This document shows, piece by piece, positions 37,350-50,250 of a DNA stretch of 64,000 bases. Source of the stretch: Procambarus clarkii. Taxonomy: Eukaryota; Arthropoda; Malacostraca; Decapoda; Cambaridae. Position 1 is the stretch's first letter; each line of letters starts with the position of its first letter. Position numbers and translations under genes: made by a program. The DNA is taken from assembly GCF_040958095.1 (NCBI RefSeq), contig NC_091181.1, forward strand, positions 31,750,938 to 31,814,937. Direction: 5' to 3'. Below the pieces are notes generated by a model. That model searched no databases, was not told the DNA's origin, and saw nothing but the letters and a program-made list of their open reading frames with translations.

Positions 37350-37560
37350 ACCACTCCTGTGCCAGGTAAGTCCACTACGGGCTCACCATAGCCCGTGCTT
37401 CCGAGTAGCTGAATGTATAACAACAACCAAACTACCTGACCTAACATAGGCCTATATGCACAGCCCTTCCTCATAAACATGGTTTACGGGCTCACCATAG
37501 CCCGTGCTACATGGACATTTCGTTCTGAGTAGCCAAATCTAAAACAACAAACATAAACAG
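37350..37560 (+). repeat. Hairpin element H, two copies
   Basis: 37350-37428 (ctgtgccaggtaagtccact, hairpin, gagtagctgaatgtataaca) and 37482-37558 (tacgggctcaccatagcccg, gagtagccaaatctaaaaca), separated by about 55 bp. Confidence 0.58.
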
Positions 37561-38183
37561 GGTTACGGGGTATTCATGCCCGTGCCCAACTCTAGGGTGA
37601 CTTAATCTTTATCAATCAATCTATCTGCCTGTTCAAGGTTCGAGGCCAGATGCTTGGGGCTAGGCTCATTAAACTGCAGGGTTAATGGTGATTTTATCGG
37701 GAGTGTCATAAGGGGGCTCGGAGGTCGGCCCTGTGCCACCCTTAAAGGGAACACGACGCCAGTGCCCCCCCCCCCACCTCCACACCATTACTAAACTGGT
37801 GCACCAAAGTGGCCGAACCTAACAGAGGACGCACACATAGAAGACGACTGGACATTGTCAATTTTGAGAGCAGCTGTGATATTTAGCACGTAAGTTTTTG
37901 GCCTTCTAGGTTTTATACGTCAAAATGCGATGTACTATTCAAGAGGACGGGTTGAACACTGAGCAGGGGGAAGAGGGGACGGGGGATGGCCGGGTGTTTG
38001 CAGAGGGAGAGGTGACGGGGCGTGCTGGGAGGAGATGGGATGGAAGATAGGACATGGGGGAGGGTGTATGTGGGTGATATGAGGGAGTGTGTGTGGGGGG
38101 GATGTAGATGGTGTAAAGATGTTTACAGTGAAGACATTCTGTATTGAAATTTGTTACAGCGATGTGGAGAGACGGGGAAGGTG

Positions 38184-38771
38184 TACTCACCTAGTTGTAC
38201 TCACCTAGTTGTGTTTGCGGGGGTTGAGCTCTGGCTCTTTGGTCCCGCCTCTCAACCGTCAATCAACAGGTGTACAGATTCATGAGCCTATCGGGCTCTG
38301 TCATATCTACACTTGAAACTGTGTATGGAGTCAGCCTCCACCACATCACTTCCTAATGCATTCCATTTGTCAACCACTCTGACACTAAAAAAGTTCTTTC
38401 TAATATCTCTGTGGCTCATTTGGGCACTCAGTTTCCACCTGTGTCCCCTTGTGCGTGTTCCCCTTGTGTTAAATAGACTGTCTTTATCTACCCTATCAAT
38501 CCCCTTCAGAATCTTGAATGTGGTGATCATGTCCCCCCCTAACTCTTCTGTCTTCCAGCGAAGTGAGGTTTAATTCCCGTAGTCTCTCCTCGTAGCTCAT
38601 ACCTCTCAGCTCGGGTACTAGTCTGGTGGCAAACCTTTGAACCTTTTCCAGTTTAGTCTTATCCTTGACTAGATATGGACTCCATGCTGGGGCTGCATAC
38701 TCCAGGATTGGCCTGACATATGTGGTATACAAAGTTCTGAATGATTCTTTACACAAGTTTCTGAATGCCGT

Positions 38772-38773
<2 letters not shown>
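38184..38773 (-). mobile_element. Non-LTR retrotransposon relic, RT C-terminus and 3' end (family A relative)
   Basis: Related to the copy at 13.5 kb: the minus strand reads LYTTYVRPILEYAAPAW, KLEKVQRFATRLVPELRG and SYEERLRELNLTSLEDRR, then changes frame in a C-run (about 38535) and continues MITTFKILKGIDRVD to HSFKCRYDRAR. The 3' end finishes in two copies of a 14-base motif, tactcacctagttg on the plus strand, the short terminal repeat expected of CR1-like LINEs. It is 5'-truncated exactly at a (TG)n tract. Confidence 0.85.
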
Positions 38774-38847
<74 letters not shown>

Positions 38848-38858
38848 TGTGTGTGGTG
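38774..38858. repeat. (TG)n at a LINE relic's 5' truncation point
   Basis: Directly joined to the RT relic ending at 38773. Confidence 0.95.
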
Positions 38859-38884
38859 GGTAAGGGGTTGACTGCAGATGTTAA

Positions 38885-38962
38885 ATCCACAGTACGTTAA
38901 CATTTATGAATGCGTGTTCGGGGCCGCCCGTTGCGTGACTGGCAACCCCCGAGGACGGGTTG
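38885..38962. mobile_element. TIR element T3, right-end fragment
   Basis: acatttatgaatgcgtgttc and cccgaggacgggttgatat match the right end of T3. It follows closely after a (TG)n tract. Confidence 0.45.
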
Positions 38963-39225
38963 ATATATACACAAAACCTTTTTTGAACACTAAAATATCA
39001 AACCATCAACAGTTTTATTTTACATTTTGTACTTAATTTTTGAAATGGAAAGTCATTATTTGCTCGTGTCTCGCATATTGCAAATCTGTGCAGTTGAATG
39101 ACAGTTTGCAGTTAATCAGAGACCCAATTATTTAATGATTTATGGTCATATTGTTTTGATTATTGTCATATTTAATTTGGAAACATTTTGTTAATAGAAT
39201 TTCACACGTGATGTTCCTTATTACA

Positions 39226-39323
39226 CATTAGTTAGTATAGCATATATAGTATATATGCTATAGCATATATACTATATAGCATATAGTATAGCATATATAG
39301 TATATATGCTATACTAACTAATG
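39226..39323. repeat. AT-rich palindrome
   Basis: cattagttagtatagcatat at the left and atatgctatactaactaatg at the right, with further nested tatatgctat/atagcatata words. Could extrude a cruciform; may be a small MITE. Confidence 0.65.
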
Positions 39324-39587
39324 TCATGTCTTATATAGTTAGTTTAATTATGCAGCACGATATATCAATATATATATGTAAAAGCTGTAAAATTTATGTA
39401 TCATTATTCGTGATTTACATATTTATAATTTAATTTTCTCTTTCCAGGGTAGAATTCAATAGTAGGACGAAGGATGAGGAGGAAAATCAAAGCCATAACT
39501 CGTGCCTGGAACACCAGCACCAGCTGCCATCAGCGGCGCCACGACTGACCACATCACCCCTACAGTGGGTGTTGCCGAACTCTACGC

Positions 39588-39675
39588 CACAAGAGAACAA
39601 ATCCACAAGGGCCGTGACGGAGGTTCGAACCTGCGTCCGAGAGCATCCCAGGCGCTGCCATATTGCGCCAGGGCA
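39588..39675 (-). mobile_element. SINE family 3 fragment
   Basis: gaacaaatccacaagggccg, ggttcgaacctgcgtccgag and catcccaggcgctgccatat match 48.60 kb. Box B is intact. Confidence 0.55.
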
Positions 39676-40142
39676 AAAAAAAAACAAATGTCTCCATTAA
39701 CCACTCTCTACCCCTACTCTACAAATAAATATATATATATATGAGTGAAACAAGAGTGCAAAAAGAGTGAACAATAGCGCAAAACATTGTTCAAAAGAAG
39801 CTCCATGTGTGCTGTGATTTAATTATTTTTTGTTTTTTAAACAATCCTTTTGGACAAGTCATATTTTTTTATTAATGTGAATATGAAAAATGTGCGAAGA
39901 ACGACCAAATGAAAGCTCTGAAAATGCAAGATGAAAATAGTTCAATAAAGGAAATGATCTTCTCTCCTCTTTTGGTAACCAAAAATGAGAGAGGTAGTAA
40001 ATAATTACAATTTTAATTTAAGAAAAAAGTTCTCAACATTTGGAGTATTTTTATTATTCGTTGAGAAGGTACTGGAACAATGTATAAAGTTTGGTATGAA
40101 GGTTCGTAAAGTAATACACTTTGGAGCTTTTACGAGTTTTGG

Positions 40143-40242
<100 letters not shown>

Positions 40243-40486
40243 TGAACTGGGGCCGCACTGGGGGACCGACAGAGATGCCATGGATCACTTCAAGTCATCT
40301 GGCCTGGCCACGATGCGGGAAGTAATCACAGATGGAATTCTAGTATGCTTAAATTACACCATTCAGAGTGTCTTGTACTTTCTAAATTCGTAAAAGTTAA
40401 TGAATCGGATTACATTTCTCGAGAGTGAACCTCCGGTCATAGATTAGATATTGCTCTAGGAACCGAAGTAAAAAAAAAAAAAAAAA

Positions 40487-40562
40487 AAAAAATACAACCG
40501 GTTATCATTTAAATACAGCCGGCTGTAATTTAAATACAACAGGTTATCATGTTGATGGTCCA
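40487..40562. repeat. 25-bp tandem repeat x3
   Basis: aaatacaaccggttatcatt with drift, after a poly-A run. Confidence 0.75.
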
Positions 40563-41367
40563 AACATCAATAAAAATTTAAAAACGTTTATAGATTAGTA
40601 GATAAATAGTACAAAATATTACCTACTGTAGACTAGGCTGTCAGAGCAGCGGAACTTGCAGTCTTCCCTCGACTCGTATCATAGTATGATAAGATACAAA
40701 AGGTCTCTCATTCTACAGTAAACAGTTAATGTTGGACGTGAAGATCCCTGAGTGATGTCATCCAGATTGAGGCACAGAGTAGGCTTGGTGTGGTGGTGTT
40801 GGCCTTGAGGCCTATCACCGCGGGACGGTTATTAAGGCCACCGCAAAAACTTGTTGACCAACCAGCAAATATTCTTAAGTCCTGAACATAGTCCAGACTT
40901 AAACTCTCGGTGTATATACACGGAGAAGCGGTATATATATATAAATCTGTGTATCTATTTAATACGTTACGAAATGGCGTATTTAGTACGCTACTTTCAT
41001 TATGTAAACACAAAAATAATAATATTACATATACCATTTCAAATTTATATAAATAATTTTTAGAGTAGATTAATGCAAGTTCAGAGATGATGCCGGTGTG
41101 AGTCGTTCTCTATAGCAACAAATGGGATGCTTCTAGTTGACTCAAAGTAGGCCTACACCTTGGGTGAAGAACCCGTAGAGAAAATTATGGACAGATTGTT
41201 CTGACGTCCATATGTTTCATTATAAAACGGGCGAGCTTGTCTTAGTATATAGCCTAATAGCGTAGCTCTCTATAGGAGCCTGAAGTCAAGTCGAGATTTT
41301 CCCCAGTGTTCCTTGATCACTGTGTACTTGCCAACACTCTTGTTTCAGGCTTTTGCGTTGCAAATAT

Positions 41368-41430
41368 TTTTAGCCCCAGTGCGGCCGAGTGCAGTGGAGG
41401 TAGCCCCAGTGCGGCCGAGTGCAGTGGAGG
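41368..41430. repeat. 30-bp direct duplication
   Basis: agccccagtgcggccgagtg twice in a row. Confidence 0.9.
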
Positions 41431-42334
41431 AGTGTACTGTGTTATACCAGTGCTTGATTATGACGTGATATTCGAGAAATGTCATTGCCAATACGAAACT
41501 CAACAATTCCTTGCGTCATTTCAGTAGTTCGAAATGAACGTTAGAGGAGAAGATGGTGTGTATGGGAAGCCATGCTGCATTGTTGCGTATTCCGCAGTTG
41601 TATGATAGCCTATGTATAAACGCTTGTATGTAATAATGTCTTGTATTTACTTTGATAAGGAATTCTGTCATAGGATTATCAGTATTTCGTCTAGCGTCTT
41701 TGAATCGCCTGCGGGCTCCAGGACGGTTATAAAAGGGGTTTTAAGTCTGGCATTTGGCAGAATTTGCTAACAATCCACTCAAAAGCTTTTTAAGCTCATC
41801 TTGCCATTTTATTCTTTTTTATTTTGTTCATATTTTCCTTTACTAATATTTTGGTCGAAGTTGCGTAATATTTTCTACATTCCACTTCGCGTAAATAGAC
41901 GTCCGCTACACTTATATAACCTAAATACAGAACAAGGGTCTTCTTTTGCATCCATAACACACTAAAAACAAGTAGATTCCCGAGGTTTTTTTAAGTCTTT
42001 CCTAATCTTTATATGTCATGATTTGTGGAAAGGATTGTCATCAAAATATCACTAGGATAGTTAAGCAAACATGTATCAACCAAGAAAGCTTGAATTATCG
42101 ACACAAAGGCATTGTAAGAGACCAAAATCTGAACAGCATTATTGGGCAGAGTAATGTTCTGCTTCTAGCTGTTATGTTGACAATTTGCGGTCGATGGTCA
42201 TGCGACGATATCAGATGTCTTCAGATGCCTACCTACTAGGCCTAAAGATTATATCAGCGGAAGAATTTACGTAAACCTAATCCGTAAAGAATAGAAGACA
42301 TATTTGGACAAAACTAACATGGAATGTGTACCCT

Positions 42335-42600
42335 TGTATTGCCACTCTTCATAGACTTGTGGTATTATACATAGCCTACTTCTACTCCTCATAGTCTTGT
42401 ACTATCATTCATAGCCTACTACCGCTCATAGTCTTGTACTATCATTCATAGCCTAGAACTACTGCTCATAGTCTTTAACTATCATTCATACCCTAGTCCT
42501 ACCTTTCATAATCTTGTACCATCATTCACAGCCTAGTCCTACCGCTCATAATCCTGTACTATCATTCAAAACCTAGTTCTGCCGCTTAAATCCACTCTAT
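42335..42600. repeat. Degenerate minisatellite, ~34-bp unit x7
   Basis: tcatagtcttgtactatcat with cctac variants. Confidence 0.85.
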
Positions 42601-44029
42601 ACAAACACACAACATTTCACGTACCATCTTTCCCCCCAGTAATCTCTTTACGACACAGTGAGCCCCAGCGGTTCTGACCTTACATAGTCAGGGGCACAGT
42701 TTCTCAAAACTAGCGCCAAGTGCTCCTGCTGTTGCTAGCTTCTAGCTTCCAATATTTGCCACACTACATCTTACGATTGATTGCTTGGGTTGCCTGGTAG
42801 CTGCCACCGCCCGGAGCCCCTTCTGGTTGTTAGACGGGAAAGACTACCTGGTATGTGCCTCGAGTGTTGTTGCCATATATTGCGTTCCGTGTAGGATTCC
42901 CCTTTGCCTGGCTTAGGCTTGGAGACTCCTCTTTTTATATTTTTTTTCATTCCGTTACTTAGGGAACATTTTCATCGAGTTTCTGGCGAGATACGTGTGT
43001 GTTGTTTTATGTTATCACGATAAAGATTTTTTTTTTAGTTAAGGATTTTAATTTATGAATGATTTACTTCATTTGAAGGTGGATTTTCATGTTATTCTAA
43101 TATCGAGCTCTGAAGTTCTCGAGTCTGTTACATATAAAGCGGCGCATGCATATTAGCATGAACAAATCCAGACGTTGTTTTCTAGGTTCTTTGCATTTGA
43201 GTCCCAAGTAATTACTCTGGTTTAATTAAGCTCAGTAGAAGTCAGGCTATCGCTGGTCCGTCAGGGGCTCGTGAGCGCTTATTCAGCTGCTGTTTGGAAG
43301 GAAATACTAAGTTAGCTGTGTTTACATGTGCCCGTTCTTGTAGGCGCGACTTCATCGCTCTTCGATCGGAGAACTATAAATCATAATTTTGGTGTCCACA
43401 CCGAAGAACACTATGACAACCCACTTGATAAAGGAATATATATAGACTCATAACCTCCTCCCCTCCCCCCCCCCACACACATACACACGCACAACAGTAA
43501 ATCAAATTGTTGTAGATCTTGCTTCATGACGTCATCTCTGGTCGAAAATCCCAAAGTCATTCGAAAGTCGAGCCTACACGAACGCCACCTGGATTCTTCT
43601 GACCTTGTGTTTACAGTCCCATTGGGGGAGACTGGACAGCTCTTGTTTTTGCAAGTCCTTATTAATCTTAACATAAAGAAGAGATGTGTTCATCTCGCTC
43701 ATTCTTGGTGTAAGTTTTGTCTTACTTATTTTGTATTTCTTTAATTGTAAGTTCATGCATAAGTCAGTCGAGTAGGCCATATTGTGTAAATATTGTAAAA
43801 GTTATTTAATAAAATATTGCTGAAATGAAAGTCAGACTGATTTAATCCTTAATTTCTGACACACACAAACGTGGACAAATACAACATTTGCTCAACTCAC
43901 AGAATAGAGTAAATTACCCCACATGTGCAAATTACCAACTGGGTTGTTGTACTATGTAACATGTAAGTTACCAGCAATATTAAGTATTCCTGTTACTATA
44001 CTACAGCTGGTAACTGTAACTACAGCAAT

Positions 44030-44500
44030 TGGAAGTAATCGCGTCGGAAGACCTTACTTTTTAAAGAGCACAATAAAGTTACTATCACAATTACAAGTTA
44101 GATAACAAGAACCTTTCAAACAAAAAATGTCAAACCAATGATGATACTTTAAGACTCCAGTACTATCTAATGCGGCATATTGTTGTACATTAACATCCTC
44201 AACCAATGCTGGAGAACATGCTAAAAATCTGTTATTGTCCGAATTCATTACATAAAATTTTGGAACTCTCTTAAAATGTCTAAATTTTCTTTCTCGAGAG
44301 TGCAGGCGAGAGAGAGATGCACAATTCGCATTTGGACAATATTAGAGGAACTGATTCTAAATCTGTACAAGGAAATAACTCCCAACAAGATCAGGAGGCA
44401 TGACAAAAAGATGCAAAATGCCTCGTTGAATACCAGAGGTATAATAGGTATTCCAAAAGACAATTCAGTTAACATTAAGAGCCTAAGACACGTATGAAGA
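44030..44500 (+). pseudogene. Decayed non-LTR RT C-terminus (family B)
   Basis: The 5' part matches the copy at 30.3 kb. Further on, 44276-44497 is open and reads RVQARERCTIRIWTILEELI and NKIRRHDKKMQNASLNTRG, matching 'LqRRRERY.IiyiWriLE.lvPn' and the following basic block. Several frame changes. The downstream C-terminus is lost in a CT-rich tract. Confidence 0.68.
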
Positions 44501-44547
44501 AAGTAACCATGAAGAAAACGGGGAAAGTCAGCTGAATAAAAAACGAT

Positions 44548-44595
44548 TCTCTCTCTCTCTCTCTCTTTTTCTCTCTTTTTCTCTCTTTTTCTTTT

Positions 44596-44627
<32 letters not shown>

Positions 44628-44640
44628 TCCCCCCCCCCCA
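44548..44640. repeat. (CT)n/(CTTT)n tract and poly-C
   Basis: Polypyrimidine stretch. Confidence 0.9.
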
Positions 44641-44867
44641 CCAATAGCCCGAAAACGCATGATTTATACGTTATCTTGCAGTTTGTGAACCTTGTGAACA
44701 CTAATATTCGCCAACTTCATGTACAATATTGTTAAAAAAATAATTCTTAAAATTTTCACACGAAATTTGGGAAGTGCGTGCAGCTAAGAATCGAACCCGG
44801 GCCCTCAGGACTGTGACAACCCCCCCCCCCCACCCCCCCGAGTGCCGTCTACTCGGCTATGTGTGTA

Positions 44868-45100
44868 TATTCACCTAGTTGTGCTTGCGGGGATTGAGCT
44901 TCGGCTCTTTGGTTCCGCCTCCCAACTGTCAATGAACCAGTGAACAGATTCCTAAGCCGGTGTACAGGTTCCATATTACAGGAATAGGTACGGAGTACAG
45001 AGGTGAGCGTGTATTTACTATTTGTGCCTGCAGAATCGAGCTATTAGCTCTTGGATCCCCGCCTTTCTAACCAATCTATTTTCCCTATATTATGTCTACT
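44868..45100 (-). mobile_element. Two adjoining LINE 3' ends
   Basis: 44870-44945 (plus strand: tattcacctagttgtgcttg, then a gcggctctttggttccgcct-like block) matches the 3' end at 38.2 kb. 45010-45095 carries a second type, with ctgcagaatcgag and ctcttggatccccgcctttc, shared with 36.3 kb. An antisense SINE head seems to precede them (44785-44866). Confidence 0.55.
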
Positions 45101-45514
45101 ACATATATTTCTCTCTAACACGCGCGCGCGTGCACACATCCCCCAGGAAGCAGCGAGAATGTGTGTGTATTAGATGCACAGGAGGCCAATGAATAGGAGC
45201 TTCGCGGGGGAGGGGGGGGGGCGCGAGATGTGTGTGCGCGTGCGCGCTCGCCCCCTCCCGTTCCCGGCTCTCTCCACCCAAGGTATGAGAGATGAGGTAT
45301 ATGCTCACGTTGTTCCCTTACACTGAAACCTCCTGCAGGTTTCTTCCGGGAAGTTGTGAGCCGTGGAACACACCGAGGCTGAAGGCGAGGGGAGATATAC
45401 TTGTGTAACTTGTGTATGGTGTTCGGCAGGATATGGCAATACCTTAAGTTGTGAGAGGAGTGTTTGGGTTTACCCAATCGCCCACAGCCACTGGTAGCTA
45501 GGCCAGTGGGTCAC

Positions 45515-45965
45515 GTCCTACCCCCCACCCACCCACCCACCTACCCAATTACTGAACTTCCATTCACTGCCCAATTCCCATGGCTCAGAAGTTCTTCAAC
45601 TCCCAAAGTAATTCAACACTGCTCATCGGCAACCCCCTATCACAACTCTTCCCCCACCCCCCTCTGCCCTCAGTACCATCTCTTCTCATAACCCAGCAAC
45701 TTCCACAGCAACAACTTCACTTTCAACCCCCCAACCCCCATAACAATAACCCCCTCCCCAACCCTCCACTCCCTCAACAACAATGCCTCTCCCAACCCCC
45801 CCTACTCCCACATCAGCAACACCTCTCTACCCCCCACACACTCCCACAGCAACAACCCCTCCCACACCACCTCCCCTCCCAGAGCAGCAACCCCCTCTAA
45901 AGTTCCTACACATCCCGTCTAAAAGGTCCTCCCCTCCTTCCCCCACACTCCCCCATTTGGTTACA
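45515..45965. repeat. C-rich low-complexity region
   Basis: cccccaa/caacaac words without regular period; open frames here are compositional. Confidence 0.75.
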
Positions 45966-46339
45966 TAATTTACCAATCGGCATTACTGCTAACAATGTGG
46001 ACTTTAAATTAGAAAGCGTTTCATATTTCGTTGATATATTTTTGCGCATCTGTTTTTGATGTTAGTCTCTCTCTGCTAGTTTACCTGTGTGCCTGGCCAG
46101 TTATCGGCGTCTACTGGAAGCACAAGTCGTAATTCGACCCCCCAGTGGACCAGGTTTTCCCCACTCATATAATCTTCTCTCCATTATACTAATCTGGATT
46201 TTGGCATTAGGTTGTCAACCTTTAACAGTCTCATATTGCAACTGCCTTTCTCTAGAACATCACTCCATCAGCGATCATTCACTCCCAGGCTGAATGGCAT
46301 CTGGAACTTGTTCACTCAACAGGTTGATACACGGGAGAT

Positions 46340-46705
46340 CAGGTCAACTGATCACACGAAGGCTCTGGCACACAGATAGGTTCAGGCTCATCCTCTTCCT
46401 TATATGATTGTTACCTAATGTTGTTAATGAATAAAGTTTATTCATATTGATGCATCTAATAGGTTCATGAAAAAAATGGGGCTCAAGAAAAGGTTTCAAC
46501 TGAGCTAAGGGAGGATTACCTCTTGCTCGCAGTTTCACCAAGTTCCTTATATGATAGTTCCCCATGTAATTGGTTCAAAGCACATTCTCATGAAATAAAT
46601 AAATTCACTAGGAGCAGAGCTCAGATGAGCTGAGGTAGGATAACAGCTCTTGCTTGCAGCTTCACTAGATATGTCAGTTGGCTAAGCGAAGAGGTAACAG
46701 CCCTT
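46340..46705. repeat. Diverged tandem duplication (~180 bp unit)
   Basis: Segments 46490-46560 and 46615-46685 align (gctcgcagtttcaccaagtt vs gcttgcagcttcactagat), as do their frames on the minus strand (LVKLRAR/LVKLQAR). Nature unknown. Confidence 0.4.
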
Positions 46706-48596
46706 ATGAACCCTAGTCTGAGAGATAAAGAAAGGAAGAGAAAGAAGATGAGGAAAGAGGAAGGTAGGGAGGTAGGCAAGTCGCTAGGAGGGAAGTATGG
46801 TGGTGGAAGGTCTGGAGGGCCAGCCATCGCTCCACTAATAAGATTCCTCCAGTGGGGTCACCAGGCACCCTTCTGCCCCCAGAGAACACCAGCAGCAGCC
46901 CCGGTTACCTTCTTGAATACCTGTGACAAGAATATCAAATGGAACTTCACTGTTTGACTCTTTTTCTCTTTCAACTTGACATCTTTGTATCGTGCAAAGG
47001 CGATAGTAGAAATGCTGGAAGAAAATCTTCATAGTATGTCATGTGAAATCAGACTGACACTTTTTTTTGTTACAAGATGAATATCACATTCTGGGTCCAT
47101 AATAAGGCAGCCCATCTCGACGACAGTGAGAGAGAGACCGTCTAGTCTGGCCAGGAATGTTGTCTGATTGAAACCTGTTTTTATAGCCAACTCCGCTATC
47201 GTAGCAACTAGACAGCGCAGTCAAGACTTTCTTTTGGGGTTTCTCCCGTGGTACTCGCAGGGCTAAGACTCCGCTAAATTGGATAGGCAAGATCTATGCA
47301 AATAAACTGTTATTGCGTATCCAAGCATGTGTGTGAGACTGCTGCCCAACGCAACACGCAGGGTGGACCAGGTGTGGATGACGTCTGCCGGTTACAAAGT
47401 GAATTTGGTGCTAAAAAATCACAAACAGGAATTTATATCAAAATAATATATAATAAGTCATTAACCACTATAGGCGGGATTGAAACGTTTGGGCAGGTTT
47501 CCTGAAGCCTCTGTTCACATAGGAGTAAACAGGTACCTGTTGTTGGTGGACCTCAACAAGCCTAATAGCACTTTCATGCTCTCCACGCACTGGACTGGAC
47601 GCACCCCGAGGTGAAATGGACGTTTTCGGGTGACCGAGCGGCAACACTGAAAAGTGCATACTCTTTTCGCTGTCCTGACCTTAATTTTCGATGTACAGAT
47701 TTCATTTTTGTACCAATGTGTTCGCAATAGAATGATGTATAAGAACATACGTATATGTCACCAAAGCATTAGTTAAATCACACAAAAAGCTAAAGAGCTA
47801 CATCGATCACTAGCCGTGAGCTCCAAACAGCGACGAAATGTTTCTATTCTTTTCAGGGTTGTCAACTCCACACTTGTCCTACAGTGTTAAATTTGGTATC
47901 ACTGTGATCGCAATTAAATTTCCTACACGGACATATGCATATAAATGTAGAATCATGATCGCGGCCTACACCAAGAGTGTGTGAAGTGGGCGATTACCCT
48001 CGCCGTGTCAACAATACAATAGTCTTTCCACTAAGTTACAATACAATGCCGTTCTCCCAAATAGGCCATGTGCCTATTAGAGAAAACGGAAATTTAATGG
48101 CAAACATTTTCATACTATCCCCAAGTCGATCGAATAAGAATTGGATTTTATACAAATATTTTTTAATCGCGCGTAAATTTACGACGCTACCGCAACTCGT
48201 GGTAAAAATACCGGCATTTACGCGTCGTTTATTTACGACCCAGGGGGGGGGGCGCTAAAGTTCTTCCCGTTTCCGACCACGGGAAACAGTAATCGTGAAG
48301 CCTAAAAATGGAATTTAGTTTCTATATATTGGCAAGAGACACAACGTCCTGCTCCTGAGGTAAAGTCCGAACAAAACACTTCAACGCTGTACCAGAAAAT
48401 ATAAACCAGTGTTGCAGTAATAATTGTAAAAATTGAAGAGGGAACTGTAGATAATTTAGATTCTATAGAGGATGCCTGATCAGCCAGGTTGTGGTGGCGG
48501 GCCATAAACACCAATGTTTTCAGATTTGGCGTAAGAGTAGAAAACTTATCTTAATTCAGACATAGGTGAAACTCGTCAAGATAAATTATGTATCTC
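46706..48596. other. No gene recognised
   Basis: Frames under 100 codons on both strands, no domains. 48100-48240 has repeated cgtaaatttacg/cgtttatttacg words, perhaps a worn inverted repeat. Confidence 0.5.
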
Positions 48597-48760
48597 ATGA
48601 ACAAATCCACAAGGGCGGTGACTAGGATTCGAATCTACGTCTGAGATCATCCCAGACGCTGCCTTAATCGACTGAGCTACGACATGGTCAAAAAGAGTTG
48701 TAACCAGAAGGTCTACTGAACTTATTTGATACATCACGCTATTGTGATTTCTGTATGCAT
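48597..48760 (-). mobile_element. tRNA-headed SINE, family 3
   Basis: Antisense head: box A-like tagctcagtcgattaaggca and box B gattcgaatcct, then caagggc...ttgttca and a tail with atacatcacgctattgtgat-like sequence on the plus strand. Further copies at 39.59, 58.98 and 24.06 kb. Confidence 0.6.
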
Positions 48761-49436
48761 CTCAATTTATCCTCATAATGCACCTAAAATTTGTCAGTGC
48801 AGGCTACTGAACATATGGTCCTGTATGACCACCTATCCTGCGAGATGGGGACTTTTAGTACCACTGCTGCCTTATTCACTCTTGTGTTGATGATATCCTC
48901 ATAATGCTCCCCAGAGTCTGCCATCATTAAAATTATTAATTAACATCTATAATTCACCTATGGTATACATAGCTACCGCCCATGGCTCCTTATTTTAGTA
49001 TTTTGGATGATTTTAAGGCTTAATAATTAAGAGTGTAGTGAAGTCGTCAGCGAAGATGATAACTGTTGACAGATGAATACTCTCTTTACTAAAATAGTTA
49101 AAACAACATTATAATAAGTCTCCATTCTGTGTCAACTAATGTTTCAACCCATGATTTAAACCACTATTCTATAGTGCATCCTGTTAAAGGTTAGGAGAAA
49201 TCTTGGTGCTTCTCAGTAAATTATAATAAGCACTCTATAAATTATTACATAAAATAATGATGCGTCCCCTAAACATTATATACTATAGTATACGCTTTAA
49301 AAATCTTAAAGAGAATGAACTATAGGAACGTCAACAGAAAACAGATAAGACGCTGTCATGTCTATGGGGTACACTACTGCAAACAGGATAGATATGGGGT
49401 TCAGAACAAATCTCACGATGTTTATGAGGTCCACTA

Positions 49437-49875
49437 CCACCTGTTGGATGGGTATGGGGTCGACTACTGCCCACAGGATGGGTACGGGGTTCACTACCAC
49501 CCACAGGATGGGGTATGGGATCCACTACCACCCACAGGATGGGGTATGGGATCCACTACCACCCACAGGATGGGGTATGGGATCCACTACCACCCACAGG
49601 ATGGGGTATGGGATCCACTACCACCCACAGGATGGGGTATGGGATCCACTACCACCCACAGGATGGGGTATGGGATCCACTACCACCCACAGGATGGGGT
49701 ATGAGATCCACTACCACCCACAGGATGGGGTATGGGATCCACTACCACCCACAGGGACCAAAGAGCCAAAGCTCAACCCCCGCAAGCACAATTAGGTGAG
49801 TACACGATGGGGTATGGGATCCACTACCACCTACAGGATGGTGTATGGGCCACTACCGCCCACAGGATGAGTAGG
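49437..49875. repeat. Minisatellite M31a, 31-bp unit, interrupted by a LINE tail
   Basis: Units ggggtatgggatccactacc with acccacaggat, about 11 copies. 49755-49805 is an inserted LINE tail (gccaaagctcaacccccgca, caattaggtgagtac), after which the array resumes. Confidence 0.92.
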
Positions 49876-49984
49876 AGGACCACTATAACTAATTAGTTAC
49901 TAATTAGTTACGAGTTTATAACTCTTCATCAATGTATGTACTTTTATCTGAATAAAAATTCGAATTCGAATTTGAATTGAACTA

Positions 49985-50250
49985 CCGCCAACAGAGAGGG
50001 TATGGGGTCCACTACCACCTGTAGGATAGGAATGGGACCTACAATCGCCCATAGGATGGATATGGGATCCACTACTATCCACAGGATTGGTATGGGATCC
50101 ACTACTGCACACAGGTGGGTGGTAGTGGACCCCATACCCATCCTGAGGGCGGTAGTGGACCCATATTCATCCAACAGTTGGCAGTGTACCCCATTACATC
50201 CTACAGGTGGTATTGGGCCCCATACCCATCCTACGGGCGGTAGTGGACCC
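49985..50250. repeat. Minisatellite M31a, diverged, with orientation flip
   Basis: Left units tatgggatccactactg; from about 50112 the same words run in reverse (ggtagtggaccccataccca). Confidence 0.85.

Noticed and set aside
43526-43540. Perfect CRE (tgacgtca)
   Set aside because: An 8-base motif is expected about once in a window this size, and no promoter lies near.
45580-45968. Gln/Pro-rich protein
   Set aside because: C-rich low complexity without splice or domain support.
46344-46827. Paralogous small proteins on the minus strand
   Set aside because: Their similarity comes from a diverged tandem DNA repeat; no conserved start or length.
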